Shown one piece after another: positions 8,706-17,746 of a stretch of 64,000 nt of DNA. This DNA comes from Faecalibacterium sp. I3-3-89 (lineage in GTDB: Bacteria > Bacillota > Clostridia > Oscillospirales > Ruminococcaceae). The notes under the pieces were generated by a model. The model was given only the letters and a program-made list of their open reading frames with translations. It did not search any database and was not told where the DNA came from. The position numbers were made by a program, and so were the translations under genes. Positions within the stretch are counted from its first letter, which is position 1; each line of letters begins with the position of its first letter. The stretch spans positions 372,001 through 436,000 of the forward strand of contig NZ_CP094468.1 of NCBI RefSeq assembly GCF_023347275.1. The letters are read 5' to 3'.

Positions 8706-9056
8706 TCAATAGGAGCTGAGGCCGAGGCTCACATCCAGCGCCTGATCCACCCGGCGCTGGTCCTCGGCGGTGATCTGCCCGGCCCGCTCCCGCAGGCGGT
8801 GTTTGTCCAGCGTGCGGATCTGCTCGAGCAGGACGACGCTGTCCTTGGCGAGGCCCGTGTCGGCGGCCCGGATGTTGATGTGGGTGGGAAGCCGGGCTTT
8901 GTCCAGCCGGGATGTAATGGCGGCTGCGATGACCGTGGGGCTGTGCCGGTTGCCGATCTCATTTTGGACGATGAGCACCGGGCGGACGCCGCCCTGCTCC
9001 GAGCCGACCACCGGCGAAAGGTCGGCGTAAAAAACTTCTCCTCTGTGTACCTCCAT
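8706..9056 (-). CDS. MazF/PemK-family endoribonuclease toxin (NdoA-like)
   Basis: A 116-residue single-domain mRNA interferase candidate. The N-terminus VHRGEVFYADLSPVVGSEQGG, the RPVLIVQN strand and VIAAAITS are diagnostic for MazF/EndoA, including the catalytic Arg (RPVLIVQN) and Thr/Ser (TS) positions. An AAGGAGGGAG ribosome site precedes the ATG. In Bacillus the homologue ndoA follows its antitoxin gene near acpS and alr. Here acpS is directly upstream on the same strand (137-base gap), but no antitoxin reading frame is visible between them. Either the antitoxin is elsewhere or this is a solitary toxin. Confidence 0.93.
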   Translation of the reverse strand: MEVHRGEVFYADLSPVVGSEQGGVRPVLIVQNEIGNRHSPTVIAAAITSRLDKARLPTHINIRAADTGLAKDSVVLLEQIRTLDKHRLRERAGQITAEDQRRVDQALDVSLGLSSY

Positions 9057-9193
9057 GAAAACTCCCTCCTTGCATACTGGGAGGCCCGCTATGTGGTGCG
9101 CGGTGCCGTCCTCTGCTGGCCTTATTATGGGCAGGCAGGGGGCAGGCTATGCACGCGGGGACAGCTTGCTCTCATTGTATGCGGGAGGAAGAT

Positions 9194-9601
9194 TCAGGTT
9201 TCCGTTTCCAGAATGCAGAACGCCAGCGCCATGCCGCCGTCGTGGCTCAGGGAGAGACTGGCCCGCAGGCCGTGCGCGGCCATCCACCGTGCGCTGCCGC
9301 CCGAAAAGCGGTATTCCGGAGCGCCGCTTTCCAGCCGGACGGCCTCGATCTCGCAGAGGGCGAAAGGCCCTGCAAGGCCGGTGCCCGCCGCCTTGAGGAA
9401 GGCTTCCTTTGCGGCAAAATCCGCCGCCGCGCTGGCGGATCTGTGGGCGCTGAGTGGGTCCGGGATGCCCCCTGTAAGGCCCAGAGCCTCCCGCTCGGAC
9501 GGGCCGAAGACTCTGGCCGCAAAAGCAGGGCCGTGGGCACCGCCGAGGCTCTTTGCCATCCGGGCGGTGCTGCAGAGGTCGCAGCCGATGCCATAGATCA
9601 T
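9194..9601 (-). CDS. acpS: holo-[acyl-carrier-protein] synthase
   Basis: Transfers 4'-phosphopantetheine from CoA to acyl carrier protein. 135 residues, standard AcpS size. MIYGIGCDLCS carries the Mg-binding Asp, and FAAKEAFLKAAGTG is the signature with the second acidic ligand and CoA-binding Lys. An AGAAAGAGG ribosome site supports the ATG at 9601. It probably shares its transcript with the mazF-like gene downstream. The opposite strand carries the divergent ireB gene. Confidence 0.94.
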   Translation of the reverse strand: MIYGIGCDLCSTARMAKSLGGAHGPAFAARVFGPSEREALGLTGGIPDPLSAHRSASAAADFAAKEAFLKAAGTGLAGPFALCEIEAVRLESGAPEYRFSGGSARWMAAHGLRASLSLSHDGGMALAFCILETET

Positions 9602-9692
9602 AATATGCCTCTTTCTGCAAAAACAGCTTTGCTGATTTGCATGATAAAATCGAAAAAATTTAAGCAAAATGTGCAAATCTCGCCGGGGAAAC

Positions 9693-9721
9693 TTGAAGTT
9701 TTGCCGCAAGTCGTGTACAAT
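9693..9721 (+). promoter_or_regulatory. ireB promoter
   Basis: TTGAAG (9693-9698), 17 bases, TACAAT (9716-9721), about 30 bases before the gene. Confidence 0.75.
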
Positions 9722-9751
9722 GAATCATAGTTATTTAAGGGGGTGTATTTC

Positions 9752-9997
9752 GTGGGCGACGCTACTGCCATTTTTTCCATCCACGATCAGAAGGACATCG
9801 AGATCCATGAAGTCGTGCAGCAGGTGTACGACGCACTCAAGGAAAAAGGCTATAACCCCGTCAATCAGCTGGTGGGCTATATCCTGTCCGAAGATCCTAC
9901 CTATATCACGACTTACAAAGGAGCGCGTTCCCTTATCCGCAAAGTAGACCGTGACGATCTGCTGCAGGCCATGCTGCGCAGCTATCTGAACGTCTGA
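9752..9997 (+). CDS. IreB-family regulatory phosphoprotein (UPF0297)
   Basis: An 81-residue protein of the IreB/YrzL family, substrate of the IreK/PrkC-type Ser/Thr kinase and linked to envelope stress and cephalosporin tolerance in enterococci. The core [21 protein letters not shown], then [22 protein letters not shown] and [14 protein letters not shown], is nearly family-wide. I choose GTG at 9752 because the ribosome site AAGGGGG (9738-9744) would overlap the alternative GTG at 9743. No kinase gene or the usual Holliday-junction resolvase partner (yrrK) is nearby. Confidence 0.92.
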   Translation: MGDATAIFSIHDQKDIEIHEVVQQVYDALKEKGYNPVNQLVGYILSEDPTYITTYKGARSLIRKVDRDDLLQAMLRSYLNV

Positions 9998-10014
9998 GGT
10001 TCCTTCGCCTTCTG

Positions 10015-10046
10015 GCCTGCTGTCCTATGGGACGGCAGGCTTTTTT
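10015..10046. terminator. ireB / dus convergent terminator
   Basis: Eleven-pair stem (10015-10025 with 10030-10040, one wobble) followed by six T. The dus stop codon lies inside the T-run. Confidence 0.9.
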
Positions 10047-10986
10047 ATTTCAGAGGAAGAGTGAAGATTTGGTTCACGACCACCTCATACTCCCAGCCCT
10101 CCCGGGCCTTGCGCAGCTGCTTTTCCAGCGCCTCCGACCCCTCGAACCGATAGATGAGGTAGTGCCAGTGGGCCTTCATCCGGCTGACGGCGCAGCTGGA
10201 CGCGCCGAACAGCGCGGTGTAGCCGTGATACAGCTCGTCGAGGTAGCCGCGAAGCTCTTCTTTGCTGGCAGGGGCACCGCCCACGGCCTGCCGCAGCAGG
10301 GCCGGGTCGGCGATGAGGCCCCGGCCCACCATGATGCCGGAGAGGGACGGATGCTCTGCCTCCAGCGCGGCCAGCTGGGCCGGGGTGGTGATGTCGCCGT
10401 TGTAGCAGACGGGCATCCGGCAGCGGGGCAGACAGGCTGCAAAGGCGGCGCGGTCGGCCTCGCCCCGGTAGAGCTGGCGCATGACCCGGGGGTGGATGGT
10501 CAGCTCACAGATGGGGTAGCGGTTATAGATGTCGAGGATGGCGTCGAACTCCTCGGGACGGGTGACGCCCAGCCGGGTCTTGACCGAGACAGGCCCCTCC
10601 GTCCGGGAAAAGAATTCGTCCAGAAAGGCCTCGAGCTTTGCGGGGTCCCGCAGCATCCCGGCACCCTTGCCCTTGGCGGTCACAGTGCCGGAGGGACAGC
10701 CGAAGTTGAGGTTCACCTCCGTGTAGCCCAGCCTGCGCAGCTCTGTGACCATCCATGCGGCCAGTGCGCCGTCCTTGGCGAGGAGCTGGGGGATGACGGG
10801 CGCGCCGGGGTTCGCCGCAGGGTCAAGCTCGGCCATCTTCTTCTTGATGAGCACCCGGTTCTCGGGCGGAGAGAGGAAGGGCGCGTAATAACGGGCGGGT
10901 GCGCCCGGTGCGCCGAACCAGCGCTGATGTGCCTGCCGCCAGATGCGGTCCGTCAGCCCCTCCATGGGGGCGGTGTAGTATTGCAT
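10045..10986 (-). CDS. dus: tRNA-dihydrouridine synthase
   Basis: FMN enzyme reducing uridines in the tRNA D-loop. 313 residues. N-terminal YYTAPMEGLTD is the FMN-site signature, EVNLNFGCPSGTV carries the catalytic Cys, then SVKTRLG, ELTIHPR and CYNGDI, and the C-terminal flavin phosphate motif GIMVGRGLIADP. The branch (DusB-like or the shorter clostridial group) is uncertain. Its stop codon is within the shared terminator with ireB; its start is about 100 bases from the divergent two-component promoter. Confidence 0.93.
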   Translation of the reverse strand: MQYYTAPMEGLTDRIWRQAHQRWFGAPGAPARYYAPFLSPPENRVLIKKKMAELDPAANPGAPVIPQLLAKDGALAAWMVTELRRLGYTEVNLNFGCPSGTVTAKGKGAGMLRDPAKLEAFLDEFFSRTEGPVSVKTRLGVTRPEEFDAILDIYNRYPICELTIHPRVMRQLYRGEADRAAFAACLPRCRMPVCYNGDITTPAQLAALEAEHPSLSGIMVGRGLIADPALLRQAVGGAPASKEELRGYLDELYHGYTALFGASSCAVSRMKAHWHYLIYRFEGSEALEKQLRKAREGWEYEVVVNQIFTLPLK

Positions 10987-11081
10987 CGGATCGTTCTCCT
11001 TTTTATCGTCCAGTCTGCTTCCGAGTATACCATACTGCGGGGCGGTGCGCTATACCCGGGAGCGAAAACACTGCGGCCCGG

Positions 11082-11110
11082 TTGACGCATCCGTCAGGAG
11101 GCATTATAAT
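11082..11110 (+). promoter_or_regulatory. promoter of the two-component system
   Basis: TTGACG (11082-11087), 17 bases, TATAAT (11105-11110), about 57 bases before the start codon. Confidence 0.82.
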
Positions 11111-11167
11111 CGAAGCATGGCAAAGTTTGCCGAAGCCCCGAAAAAATAAAGGCAGGAGCGCTGAAGC

Positions 11168-12868
11168 ATGGACTATCATTCCCCCGACCGCACCTACAAA
11201 AAGAGCCGCTTCCGGCGGGAACTGGAGCGGAGCGTTTCCCGCAGGCTGGTCACGAGCCTGCTTCTGGGGTGCCTTCTGTTCCTCGTGGCCATCGCCGCCG
11301 TGAACACCCTGAACCAGAACGCCCGGCGGGAAGACCATCTCGCGGGCGTCGCTGCCACCTTCAATGAGGTGTACAACGACACGGCGGCGTTCCTGCTGGA
11401 CACAGACCACACCGAGCTGTTCCTCTCCGACCGGCGGAAGGATCAGGACAATCTGCGCTATCTCATCAGCCAGTACAACGTCTCGGCCCTTGTGGAGCTC
11501 CAGCTCATCCTGACCGACTCCAAGGGAGAGGTGCGGTTCACGACCTTCTCAGAGGGGGAGATGAACCTGCACCGGCAGGAGTTCAACCGCATCGCGGAGG
11601 AAAACGCCTGCCACCTCATGCGGGCCGTCTATACCACGGTCTACCACTTCCGGGCCAACAGCTCGGAATACGTCATGATACACCCCCTCTACCGGGACGG
11701 CGAATATCAGGGTGCGGCGGCGGTCTATCTGAACGAGAACGACTGGACGAAGCTGTTCAGCCGATACCAGTACGACGCCATCCTCACCAAGCCCAACGGC
11801 GATGTCATCGCCTGCTCGAACGCCTCCTTCCTCTCCCAGAAGAACGCCAACAAGTACCGCCCCGCCGACGCGGCGCGGTATGTGAAGGTGGATGGGAGCC
11901 GCTATCTGCGCAGCAGCCGCTCGCTGGAAAACGGCACGGTGCTGGCCTATTCCTTCATTTACTCGCCCCCGAACTACGATTATCTTCTGGTGGGGCTGTT
12001 CCTGATCTTGATGCTGGGCCTGAGCTGGTCGGCGATGTTCGTCCGCATCATGCACGTCATGACCGAGCAGATGGTGAAGTCGGTGGACACCCTCGTGCAG
12101 GAGATCCGGTTCATCCGGAAGGAAGACCCCGACCATATCATTGAGATCGACACCGGCGACGAGATCGAAGAGATCGCCCATCAGGTCAACAAGATGGTGC
12201 GCAGCATTCAGGAGCTGAGCCAGCGGAACATGGACCTCGTCGAGGTGAACAGCCGGATGGAGATGCAGAACCTGCAGGCCCAGATCAACCCCCACTTTAT
12301 CTATAACACACTGGACAACATCCGCTATCTCATCCCGGCGGACCCCCAGCGCGCCCAGCAGCTCATCGGGCGGTTCATCGGCATCCTGCGCTACAGCATC
12401 AACAACACCAAGCATAACGTCACCGTCCGGGAGGACCTGAAGTATCTGCAGGACTATCTCGTCATCCAGTCCACCCGCTTCGGTGCGAACTTCTCCTACG
12501 AGATGGACATCGACGACGCCTGCATGGAGTTCATCATCCCGAAGCTGCTCTTGCAGCCCCTGCTGGAAAACAGCATCAAATACGGCTTCCAGAAGAAGCC
12601 CCGCATCCACGTCAGGACGCGGGGCTGGCTGGAGGAGGACGCGCTCTATTTCACGGTAGAAGACAACGGCGGCGGGGTGGACGCAGCGACGCTGGAACAG
12701 CTGCGGGGCATCCTGCGCTCAGAGGAAGTGAACATTGAACACAACGGCCTGCAAAACATCAACCGCCGCATCTGGCTGGGCTACGGCGGCGACAGCGGCC
12801 TGACCATTGACAGCGCCGAGGGCGAGGGCTTCACGGTGAAGCTCAAGCTCCGGCGGGGAGGGAGGTAG
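11168..12868 (+). CDS. sensor histidine kinase, YesM/LytS type
   Basis: Membrane sensor of 566 residues. Transmembrane helix at about residues 28-48, a roughly 230-residue extracytoplasmic sensor region, a second helix at about 275-297, a HAMP-like linker, then the His_kinase domain with phospho-acceptor in QINPHFIYNTLDNIRYL (His near residue 376), an N-box LLLQPLLENSIKYGF and G-box DNGGGVD. This is the layout of YesM kinases that control nutrient uptake. The response regulator gene starts three bases after its stop. The downstream ABC transporter, behind its own terminator and start region, is a plausible regulatory target; the signal is unknown. Confidence 0.93.
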   Translation: MDYHSPDRTYKKSRFRRELERSVSRRLVTSLLLGCLLFLVAIAAVNTLNQNARREDHLAGVAATFNEVYNDTAAFLLDTDHTELFLSDRRKDQDNLRYLISQYNVSALVELQLILTDSKGEVRFTTFSEGEMNLHRQEFNRIAEENACHLMRAVYTTVYHFRANSSEYVMIHPLYRDGEYQGAAAVYLNENDWTKLFSRYQYDAILTKPNGDVIACSNASFLSQKNANKYRPADAARYVKVDGSRYLRSSRSLENGTVLAYSFIYSPPNYDYLLVGLFLILMLGLSWSAMFVRIMHVMTEQMVKSVDTLVQEIRFIRKEDPDHIIEIDTGDEIEEIAHQVNKMVRSIQELSQRNMDLVEVNSRMEMQNLQAQINPHFIYNTLDNIRYLIPADPQRAQQLIGRFIGILRYSINNTKHNVTVREDLKYLQDYLVIQSTRFGANFSYEMDIDDACMEFIIPKLLLQPLLENSIKYGFQKKPRIHVRTRGWLEEDALYFTVEDNGGGVDAATLEQLRGILRSEEVNIEHNGLQNINRRIWLGYGGDSGLTIDSAEGEGFTVKLKLRRGGR

Positions 12869-12871
12869 ACC

Positions 12872-13648
12872 ATGTATCGCGTTCTGCTGGTAGAAGACGA
12901 AGAGATCATCCGCAAGGGCATCCGCTATTCGGTGCCGTGGGAGGAATATGGGTGCAGCGTCGTGGCGGAGGCCGAGAACGGGGCAGTGGGCGAAGAAAAG
13001 ATCGCAGAGCTGCGGCCCGACATCGTCATTACCGACATCACCATGCCGGTGAAGAGCGGCCTCGAGATGATCGCCGACACCCGGGAGGAATACAAGTACA
13101 TCGCCATCATCCTGACGGGCTACTCGGAGTTCGAGTATGCCCAGCAGGCCATCCGGAACGGTGTGTCGGACTATGTGCTCAAGCCCCTCGACATGGACGA
13201 GATGGGCGCTGCGCTGGAAAAGGCCGTCCGCCTCGCGGGGGACAGCCAGTATCTCCAGAAGCGGGAGGATGAGGCGGAGGCCGTCCGCAGCCGGACCGCC
13301 CTGCCGCCCCTGAGCGAGGAAAAAGTCACCGACCCGCTGGTGCTGCGCATCGTGGCCTATCTGAAGGAGAATTACCAGAGCAAGATAACGCTTGCCGACC
13401 TGCAGGAGCAGTTCCACTACTCGGAGCGGTACATCAACCAGAAGTTCCAGAAAGAGCTTGGCACGACGGTCATCGACTACCTCAACCGCTGCCGCATCCA
13501 GAACGCTCTTGAACTCATCCGGAAAGGGGAACTGCCCATCTCGCAGATCGGATGGGAGTGCGGCATCGGCGAGTACAAGTACTTCAGCCACGTCTTCAAA
13601 AAATACATGGGCTGCTCGGTGCGGGAGTACCAGAGCACCCTGAAATAG
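12872..13648 (+). CDS. response regulator with AraC-type DNA-binding domain (YesN type)
   Basis: 258 residues: receiver domain (1-120) with the acidic pocket in LLVEDEE and phospho-acceptor Asp55 in DIVITDITMPVKSG, Lys in VLKPLD near residue 107, then a linker and an AraC double helix-turn-helix (about 150-258, including ISQIGWECGIGEYKYFSHVFKKYMG). Partner of the kinase immediately upstream. A terminator follows at once, so the kinase and regulator form a closed two-gene operon. AraC-type regulators of this kind usually activate a nearby transporter. Confidence 0.94.
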   Translation: MYRVLLVEDEEIIRKGIRYSVPWEEYGCSVVAEAENGAVGEEKIAELRPDIVITDITMPVKSGLEMIADTREEYKYIAIILTGYSEFEYAQQAIRNGVSDYVLKPLDMDEMGAALEKAVRLAGDSQYLQKREDEAEAVRSRTALPPLSEEKVTDPLVLRIVAYLKENYQSKITLADLQEQFHYSERYINQKFQKELGTTVIDYLNRCRIQNALELIRKGELPISQIGWECGIGEYKYFSHVFKKYMGCSVREYQSTLK

Positions 13649-13659
13649 GAGAAAATGAA

Positions 13660-13693
13660 AAAATACCGAACAGCCCCTGTTCGGTATTTTTTC
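13660..13693 (+). terminator. terminator after the two-component operon
   Basis: Eleven-pair perfect stem (13663-13673 with 13677-13687), CCC loop and a T-run. Confidence 0.92.
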
Positions 13694-13785
13694 TATTTGT
13701 TCTGCAAATTGAGTATTATTTTTGTACTGAAAGCATTAAAATGGGACTATCGAAAGGTTTCAGGTAAAAAATGGAGGTTTTTACT

Positions 13786-14874
13786 ATGAAAAAGATTTCT
13801 CGTCGTTCGTTCCTGATGGCTACCGGTGTTATCGCAGCTTCTGCTGCTCTGAGCGCTTGCGGCGGCTCCTCCGCCAGCACCTCTTCTGCCGGTTCTACCG
13901 CTGCTTCCACTGCCGCTTCTGGTACTGCTGCACAGGGCGGCGGCGACCTCGTGATCTACTCGCCCAACTCGGAAGGCCTGTTGAACGCCACCATCCCCCT
14001 GTTCGAGGAAAAGTACGGTGTCAATGTCGAGCTGATCCAGGCCGGCACCGGCGAGCTGGTCAAGCGCATCCAGTCCGAGAAGAATGACCCCTACGCCGAC
14101 GTCCTGTTCGGCGGCTCCTGGTCGCTGATGTACACCAACGAGGATCTGTGGGAGCCGTATGTCTCGGCCAACGACGGCAACGTCATCGATGCCTACAAGA
14201 ATAAGTGCGGCTTCATCACCGGCAACGTGCTGGACGGCAGCGTCCTCATCGTCAACACCGACCTCATCGGTGACATCAAGATCGAGGGCTACGAAGACCT
14301 GCTGAACCCTGCGCTGAAGGGTAAGATCGCCACCGCCGACCCGGCCAACTCCTCTTCTGCCTTTGCACACCTGACCAATATGCTGCTGGCGATGGGCGGC
14401 TACGAGGACGATAAGGCATGGCAGTACGTCCACGACCTGTTCGAGAACGTGGACGGCAAGATCTGCGAAAGCTCCAGCGCCGTCTACAAGGGAGTCGCCG
14501 ACGGCGAGTATGTGGTGGGCCTGTCCTATGAGGATCCCTGCGCACAGCTGGTTCTGGACGGCGCACCCGTCAAGCTCGTCTACATGAAGGAGGGCACCGT
14601 CTTCCTGCCTGCTTCCGCCACCATCATCAAGGGCGCAAAGAACATGGACAACGCCAAGCTGTTCATCGATTTCATCCTGAGCGAGGAAGTGCAGAACATC
14701 TGGGGCAGCACCCTGACCAACCGCCCCGTCATGAAAGACGCCGCCACCAACGATGCTATGACCCCGATGGCAGACATCAATGTCATCGAAGAGGACATCC
14801 CCTACGTCAGCGCCCACAAGGCAGAACTGGTGGACAAGTACACCGAGATCTTCACCGATCTGCAGAGCAAGTAA
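13786..14874 (+). CDS. ABC transporter substrate-binding lipoprotein (Fe3+/2-aminoethylphosphonate family)
   Basis: Extracytoplasmic solute-binding protein of family 1 (FutA/AfuA/PhnS-like), 362 residues. The signal region MKKISRRSFLMATGV combines a twin-arginine motif with a lipobox (LSAC, Cys25), followed by a Ser/Ala/Thr linker. The mature protein starts DLVIYSPNSEGLLNATIPLFEEKYG, typical for the group. I use ATG 13786 because the ATGGAGG at 13771 serves as its ribosome site. ATPase and permease genes follow in order. Substrate is probably ferric iron or an organophosphonate; the tyrosine ligands of iron binders cannot be assigned here. Confidence 0.9.
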   Translation: MKKISRRSFLMATGVIAASAALSACGGSSASTSSAGSTAASTAASGTAAQGGGDLVIYSPNSEGLLNATIPLFEEKYGVNVELIQAGTGELVKRIQSEKNDPYADVLFGGSWSLMYTNEDLWEPYVSANDGNVIDAYKNKCGFITGNVLDGSVLIVNTDLIGDIKIEGYEDLLNPALKGKIATADPANSSSAFAHLTNMLLAMGGYEDDKAWQYVHDLFENVDGKICESSSAVYKGVADGEYVVGLSYEDPCAQLVLDGAPVKLVYMKEGTVFLPASATIIKGAKNMDNAKLFIDFILSEEVQNIWGSTLTNRPVMKDAATNDAMTPMADINVIEEDIPYVSAHKAELVDKYTEIFTDLQSK

Positions 14875-14898
14875 TTCGAAGGGCAGCAGGAGGCTAGT

Positions 14899-15987
14899 AT
14901 GAGCAGAATATCAGTTAAAGACGCAGTAAAGCGCTACGGGAATAATACGGTCATCCCGGATCTGAATCTGGAGATCGGAGATGGGGAGCTGTTCACCCTG
15001 CTCGGCCCCTCCGGCTGCGGCAAGACCACCCTTCTCCGTATGATCGCAGGCTTCAACTCCATCGAGGGCGGCGACATCTTCTTCAATGAGAAGCGGATCA
15101 ACGATATGGACCCCAGCAAGCGCAACATCGGCATGGTGTTCCAGAACTACGCCATCTTCCCGAACCTCTCCGTCCGGGACAATGTGGCCTTCGGCCTGAA
15201 GAACCGCAAGGTGGACAAGGCCGAGATCAAGAAGCGGACGGACGAGTTCCTGAACCTGATGCAGATCATGCAGTATGCCGACCGTATGCCCAATCAGCTG
15301 TCCGGCGGCCAGCAGCAGCGCATCGCACTGGCCCGCGCGCTGGTCATCTCGCCGGATGTGCTGTTGATGGACGAGCCGCTTTCCAATCTGGACGCAAAGC
15401 TCCGTGTCGAGATGCGCAGCGTCATCCGCCACACCCAGAAGAGCGTTGGTATCACCACCGTGTATGTCACCCACGATCAGGAAGAGGCAATGGCCATCAG
15501 TGACCGCATCGCCGTCATGAAGGATGGCGTCATCCAGCACGTCGGCACCCCCCGCGACATCTACCAGCGCCCGAAGAATGTCTTCGTGGCCACCTTCATC
15601 GGACGCACCAACATCGTGAACGCCCACGTCAAGGGCGGCGTCATCACCTTTGCGGACGGCTACCATGAGCACATCGACGCTCTGGACAAGGCCGCAGAGC
15701 AGGAGGTGCGCTGCTCCATCCGTCCGGAGGAGTTTATCATCTGCAAGGATGGCACCGAGGGCATCCACGGCACCGTGCAGGAGTGCACCTACCTCGGCCT
15801 CAACACTCACTACACCATCGACACCGATCAGGGTGACTCGGTGGAGATCGTGGAGGAGTCCTCCATCGGCGAGGGCCTCAAGAAGGGCGAGAAGGTGCTG
15901 CTGAAGGTCAAGAAAGAGAAGATCAACGTCTTTACCAAGGACGGCGATACCAATCTCATCAGGAGCGACGCTTATGAAAAACAATAA
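14899..15987 (+). CDS. ABC transporter ATP-binding protein (FbpC/PotA class)
   Basis: Cytoplasmic ATPase of an importer, 362 residues: Walker A GPSGCGKTT (about 36-44), Q-loop VFQNYAIFPN, signature LSGGQQQR (about 134-141), Walker B VLLMDEP, switch His in VYVTHDQEEAM, then a C-terminal TOBE-type domain (about 240-362) as in iron, polyamine and AEP importers. It overlaps the permease gene by 14 bases, so translation is coupled. The binding protein gene ends 24 bases upstream. Confidence 0.95.
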   Translation: MSRISVKDAVKRYGNNTVIPDLNLEIGDGELFTLLGPSGCGKTTLLRMIAGFNSIEGGDIFFNEKRINDMDPSKRNIGMVFQNYAIFPNLSVRDNVAFGLKNRKVDKAEIKKRTDEFLNLMQIMQYADRMPNQLSGGQQQRIALARALVISPDVLLMDEPLSNLDAKLRVEMRSVIRHTQKSVGITTVYVTHDQEEAMAISDRIAVMKDGVIQHVGTPRDIYQRPKNVFVATFIGRTNIVNAHVKGGVITFADGYHEHIDALDKAAEQEVRCSIRPEEFIICKDGTEGIHGTVQECTYLGLNTHYTIDTDQGDSVEIVEESSIGEGLKKGEKVLLKVKKEKINVFTKDGDTNLIRSDAYEKQ

Positions 15988-17629
15988 TAAGTTCCGTCTT
16001 GATGTCTGGGGAGCCATTACGCTGGGGACCATCGCACTCTATGCACTGTTCCTGCTTTACCCGATGGCATACCTGATCCGCCAGTCTGTGCTGGACCCCG
16101 ACACCGGCGGCTTCACGCTGGCTTATTTCACCAAGTTCTTCTCCAAGAGCTACTATTTCGAGACCCTGATCAACAGCTTCAAGGTGTCCATCACAGCGAC
16201 GGTGCTCTCCATCGCTATTGGCACCCCGCTGGCCTACCTGTTCACGATCTTTAAGATCAAGGGCAAGGGCGTGCTGAACATCCTCATCGTGGTGGCATCC
16301 ATGTCGGCCCCCTTCATCGGTGCCTACTCGTGGATCCTGCTGCTGGGCCGCAGCGGCGTCATCACCACCTTCTTCAAGAACCTCGGCATCGCCATCCCGG
16401 ACATCTACGGCTTCGGCGGCATCGTGCTGGTCATGACGCTCCAGCTGTTCCCGCTGGTGTTCCTCTACGCCAAGGGTGCGCTGAAGAACATCGACAACTC
16501 CCTCATCGAGGCGGCTGAGAACCTCGGCTGCTCGGGCATTGCCTGCTTCTTCAAGGTAGTCGTGCCCCTTATCATGCCCACCCTGCTGGCCGCAGCTCTG
16601 CTGGTGTTCATGCGCTCCTTTGCAGACTTCGGCACCCCGATGCTCATCGGCGAGGGCTACCGCACCTTCCCCGTCGTCCTCTACACCGAGTTCATCAACG
16701 AGGTCGGCGGCAGCGACGGCTTTGCAGCCGCCATCGCCGTCATCGCCATCGTCATCACCACGCTGGTCTTCCTCGTCCAGAAGTACGTTTCCAACAAGAA
16801 CGCCTTCGCGCTGAACAGTATGCACCCCGTGGAGGAGCGCGAGGCCCGCAAGGGCATCAACGCTCTGGTGCATCTGGCGGTCTACCTCGTGGTGGGCATC
16901 GCCATTCTGCCGCAGGCCTACGTCATCTACACCTCGTTCAAGAACACGCAGGGTAAGATCTTCGTGGACGGCTACTCACTGCAGAGCTACCAGACCGCCA
17001 TCGGCAAGCTGGGCCGCAGCATCCAGAACACCATCATCATCCCCCTGCTGGCGCTTGTCGTCATCGTGCTGCTGGCTGTCCTCATCGCCTATCTGGTGGT
17101 GCGCCGCCGCAACGCCCTGACCAACGTGGTGGACATCCTCTCGATGATCCCCTACATCGTGCCCGGCACGGTCCTTGGCATCGCGCTGCTCATCGGCTTC
17201 AATAAGCCCCCGCTCCTCATCAGCGGCACCATGCTCATCATGGTGGTGGCCCTCATCATCCGGCGTCTGCCCTATACCATCCGCTCGTCGGTGGCCATTC
17301 TGCAGCAGATCCCCATGAGCATCGAGGAAGCCGCCATCTCGCTGGGTGCTTCGAAGATGAAGGCATTCTTCCGCATCACGGTGCCCATGATGGCATCCGG
17401 CATCATCTCCGGTGCTATCCTGAGCTGGGTCACGATGATCAGTGAGCTGTCCACCGCCATCATCCTGTATACCGGCAAGACCAAGACCCTGACGGTGGCC
17501 ATCTACACCGAGGTCATCCGCGGCAACTACGGCACTGCAGCCGCATTGTCCACCATCATGACCATCCTGACCGTCATCTCCCTGCTGGCCTTCAGCAAGC
17601 TCAACGGCGGCAAGGACATCAGCCTTTAA
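15974..17629 (+). CDS. ABC transporter permease, fused two-domain (FbpB type)
   Basis: 551 residues with about twelve hydrophobic segments: two six-helix permease halves joined in one chain, as in FbpB and PhnU-type importers, so one polypeptide forms the whole membrane pore. EAA loops that dock the ATPase are visible in each half (EAAENLGCSGIACFFKVVVP near residue 180; EEAAISLGASKMKAFFRIT near 455). It starts within the end of the ATPase gene and is the last gene of the operon, followed by a long terminator. Confidence 0.94.
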   Translation: MKNNNKFRLDVWGAITLGTIALYALFLLYPMAYLIRQSVLDPDTGGFTLAYFTKFFSKSYYFETLINSFKVSITATVLSIAIGTPLAYLFTIFKIKGKGVLNILIVVASMSAPFIGAYSWILLLGRSGVITTFFKNLGIAIPDIYGFGGIVLVMTLQLFPLVFLYAKGALKNIDNSLIEAAENLGCSGIACFFKVVVPLIMPTLLAAALLVFMRSFADFGTPMLIGEGYRTFPVVLYTEFINEVGGSDGFAAAIAVIAIVITTLVFLVQKYVSNKNAFALNSMHPVEEREARKGINALVHLAVYLVVGIAILPQAYVIYTSFKNTQGKIFVDGYSLQSYQTAIGKLGRSIQNTIIIPLLALVVIVLLAVLIAYLVVRRRNALTNVVDILSMIPYIVPGTVLGIALLIGFNKPPLLISGTMLIMVVALIIRRLPYTIRSSVAILQQIPMSIEEAAISLGASKMKAFFRITVPMMASGIISGAILSWVTMISELSTAIILYTGKTKTLTVAIYTEVIRGNYGTAAALSTIMTILTVISLLAFSKLNGGKDISL

Positions 17630-17693
17630 ACGATTTCCCCCGTTCTCCTTTTATCACTGGGTTTCCAAATTGGGCTGCTCTGCAACAGCCCGG

Positions 17694-17746
17694 AACAAAA
17701 CGAGAGGCAGACGCTCCTGTGTGAGGCGTCTGCCTCTCGTTTTGTT
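17694..17746. terminator. convergent terminator after the ABC operon
   Basis: Perfect 21-pair stem (17694-17714 with 17726-17746) with AACAAAA/TTTTGTT at its base, working in both directions. The opposing gene's stop codon lies in it. Confidence 0.92.

Noticed and set aside
9057..9193. Antitoxin gene between acpS and the mazF-like gene
   Set aside because: No reading frame with start and ribosome site fits in 137 bases on the correct strand.
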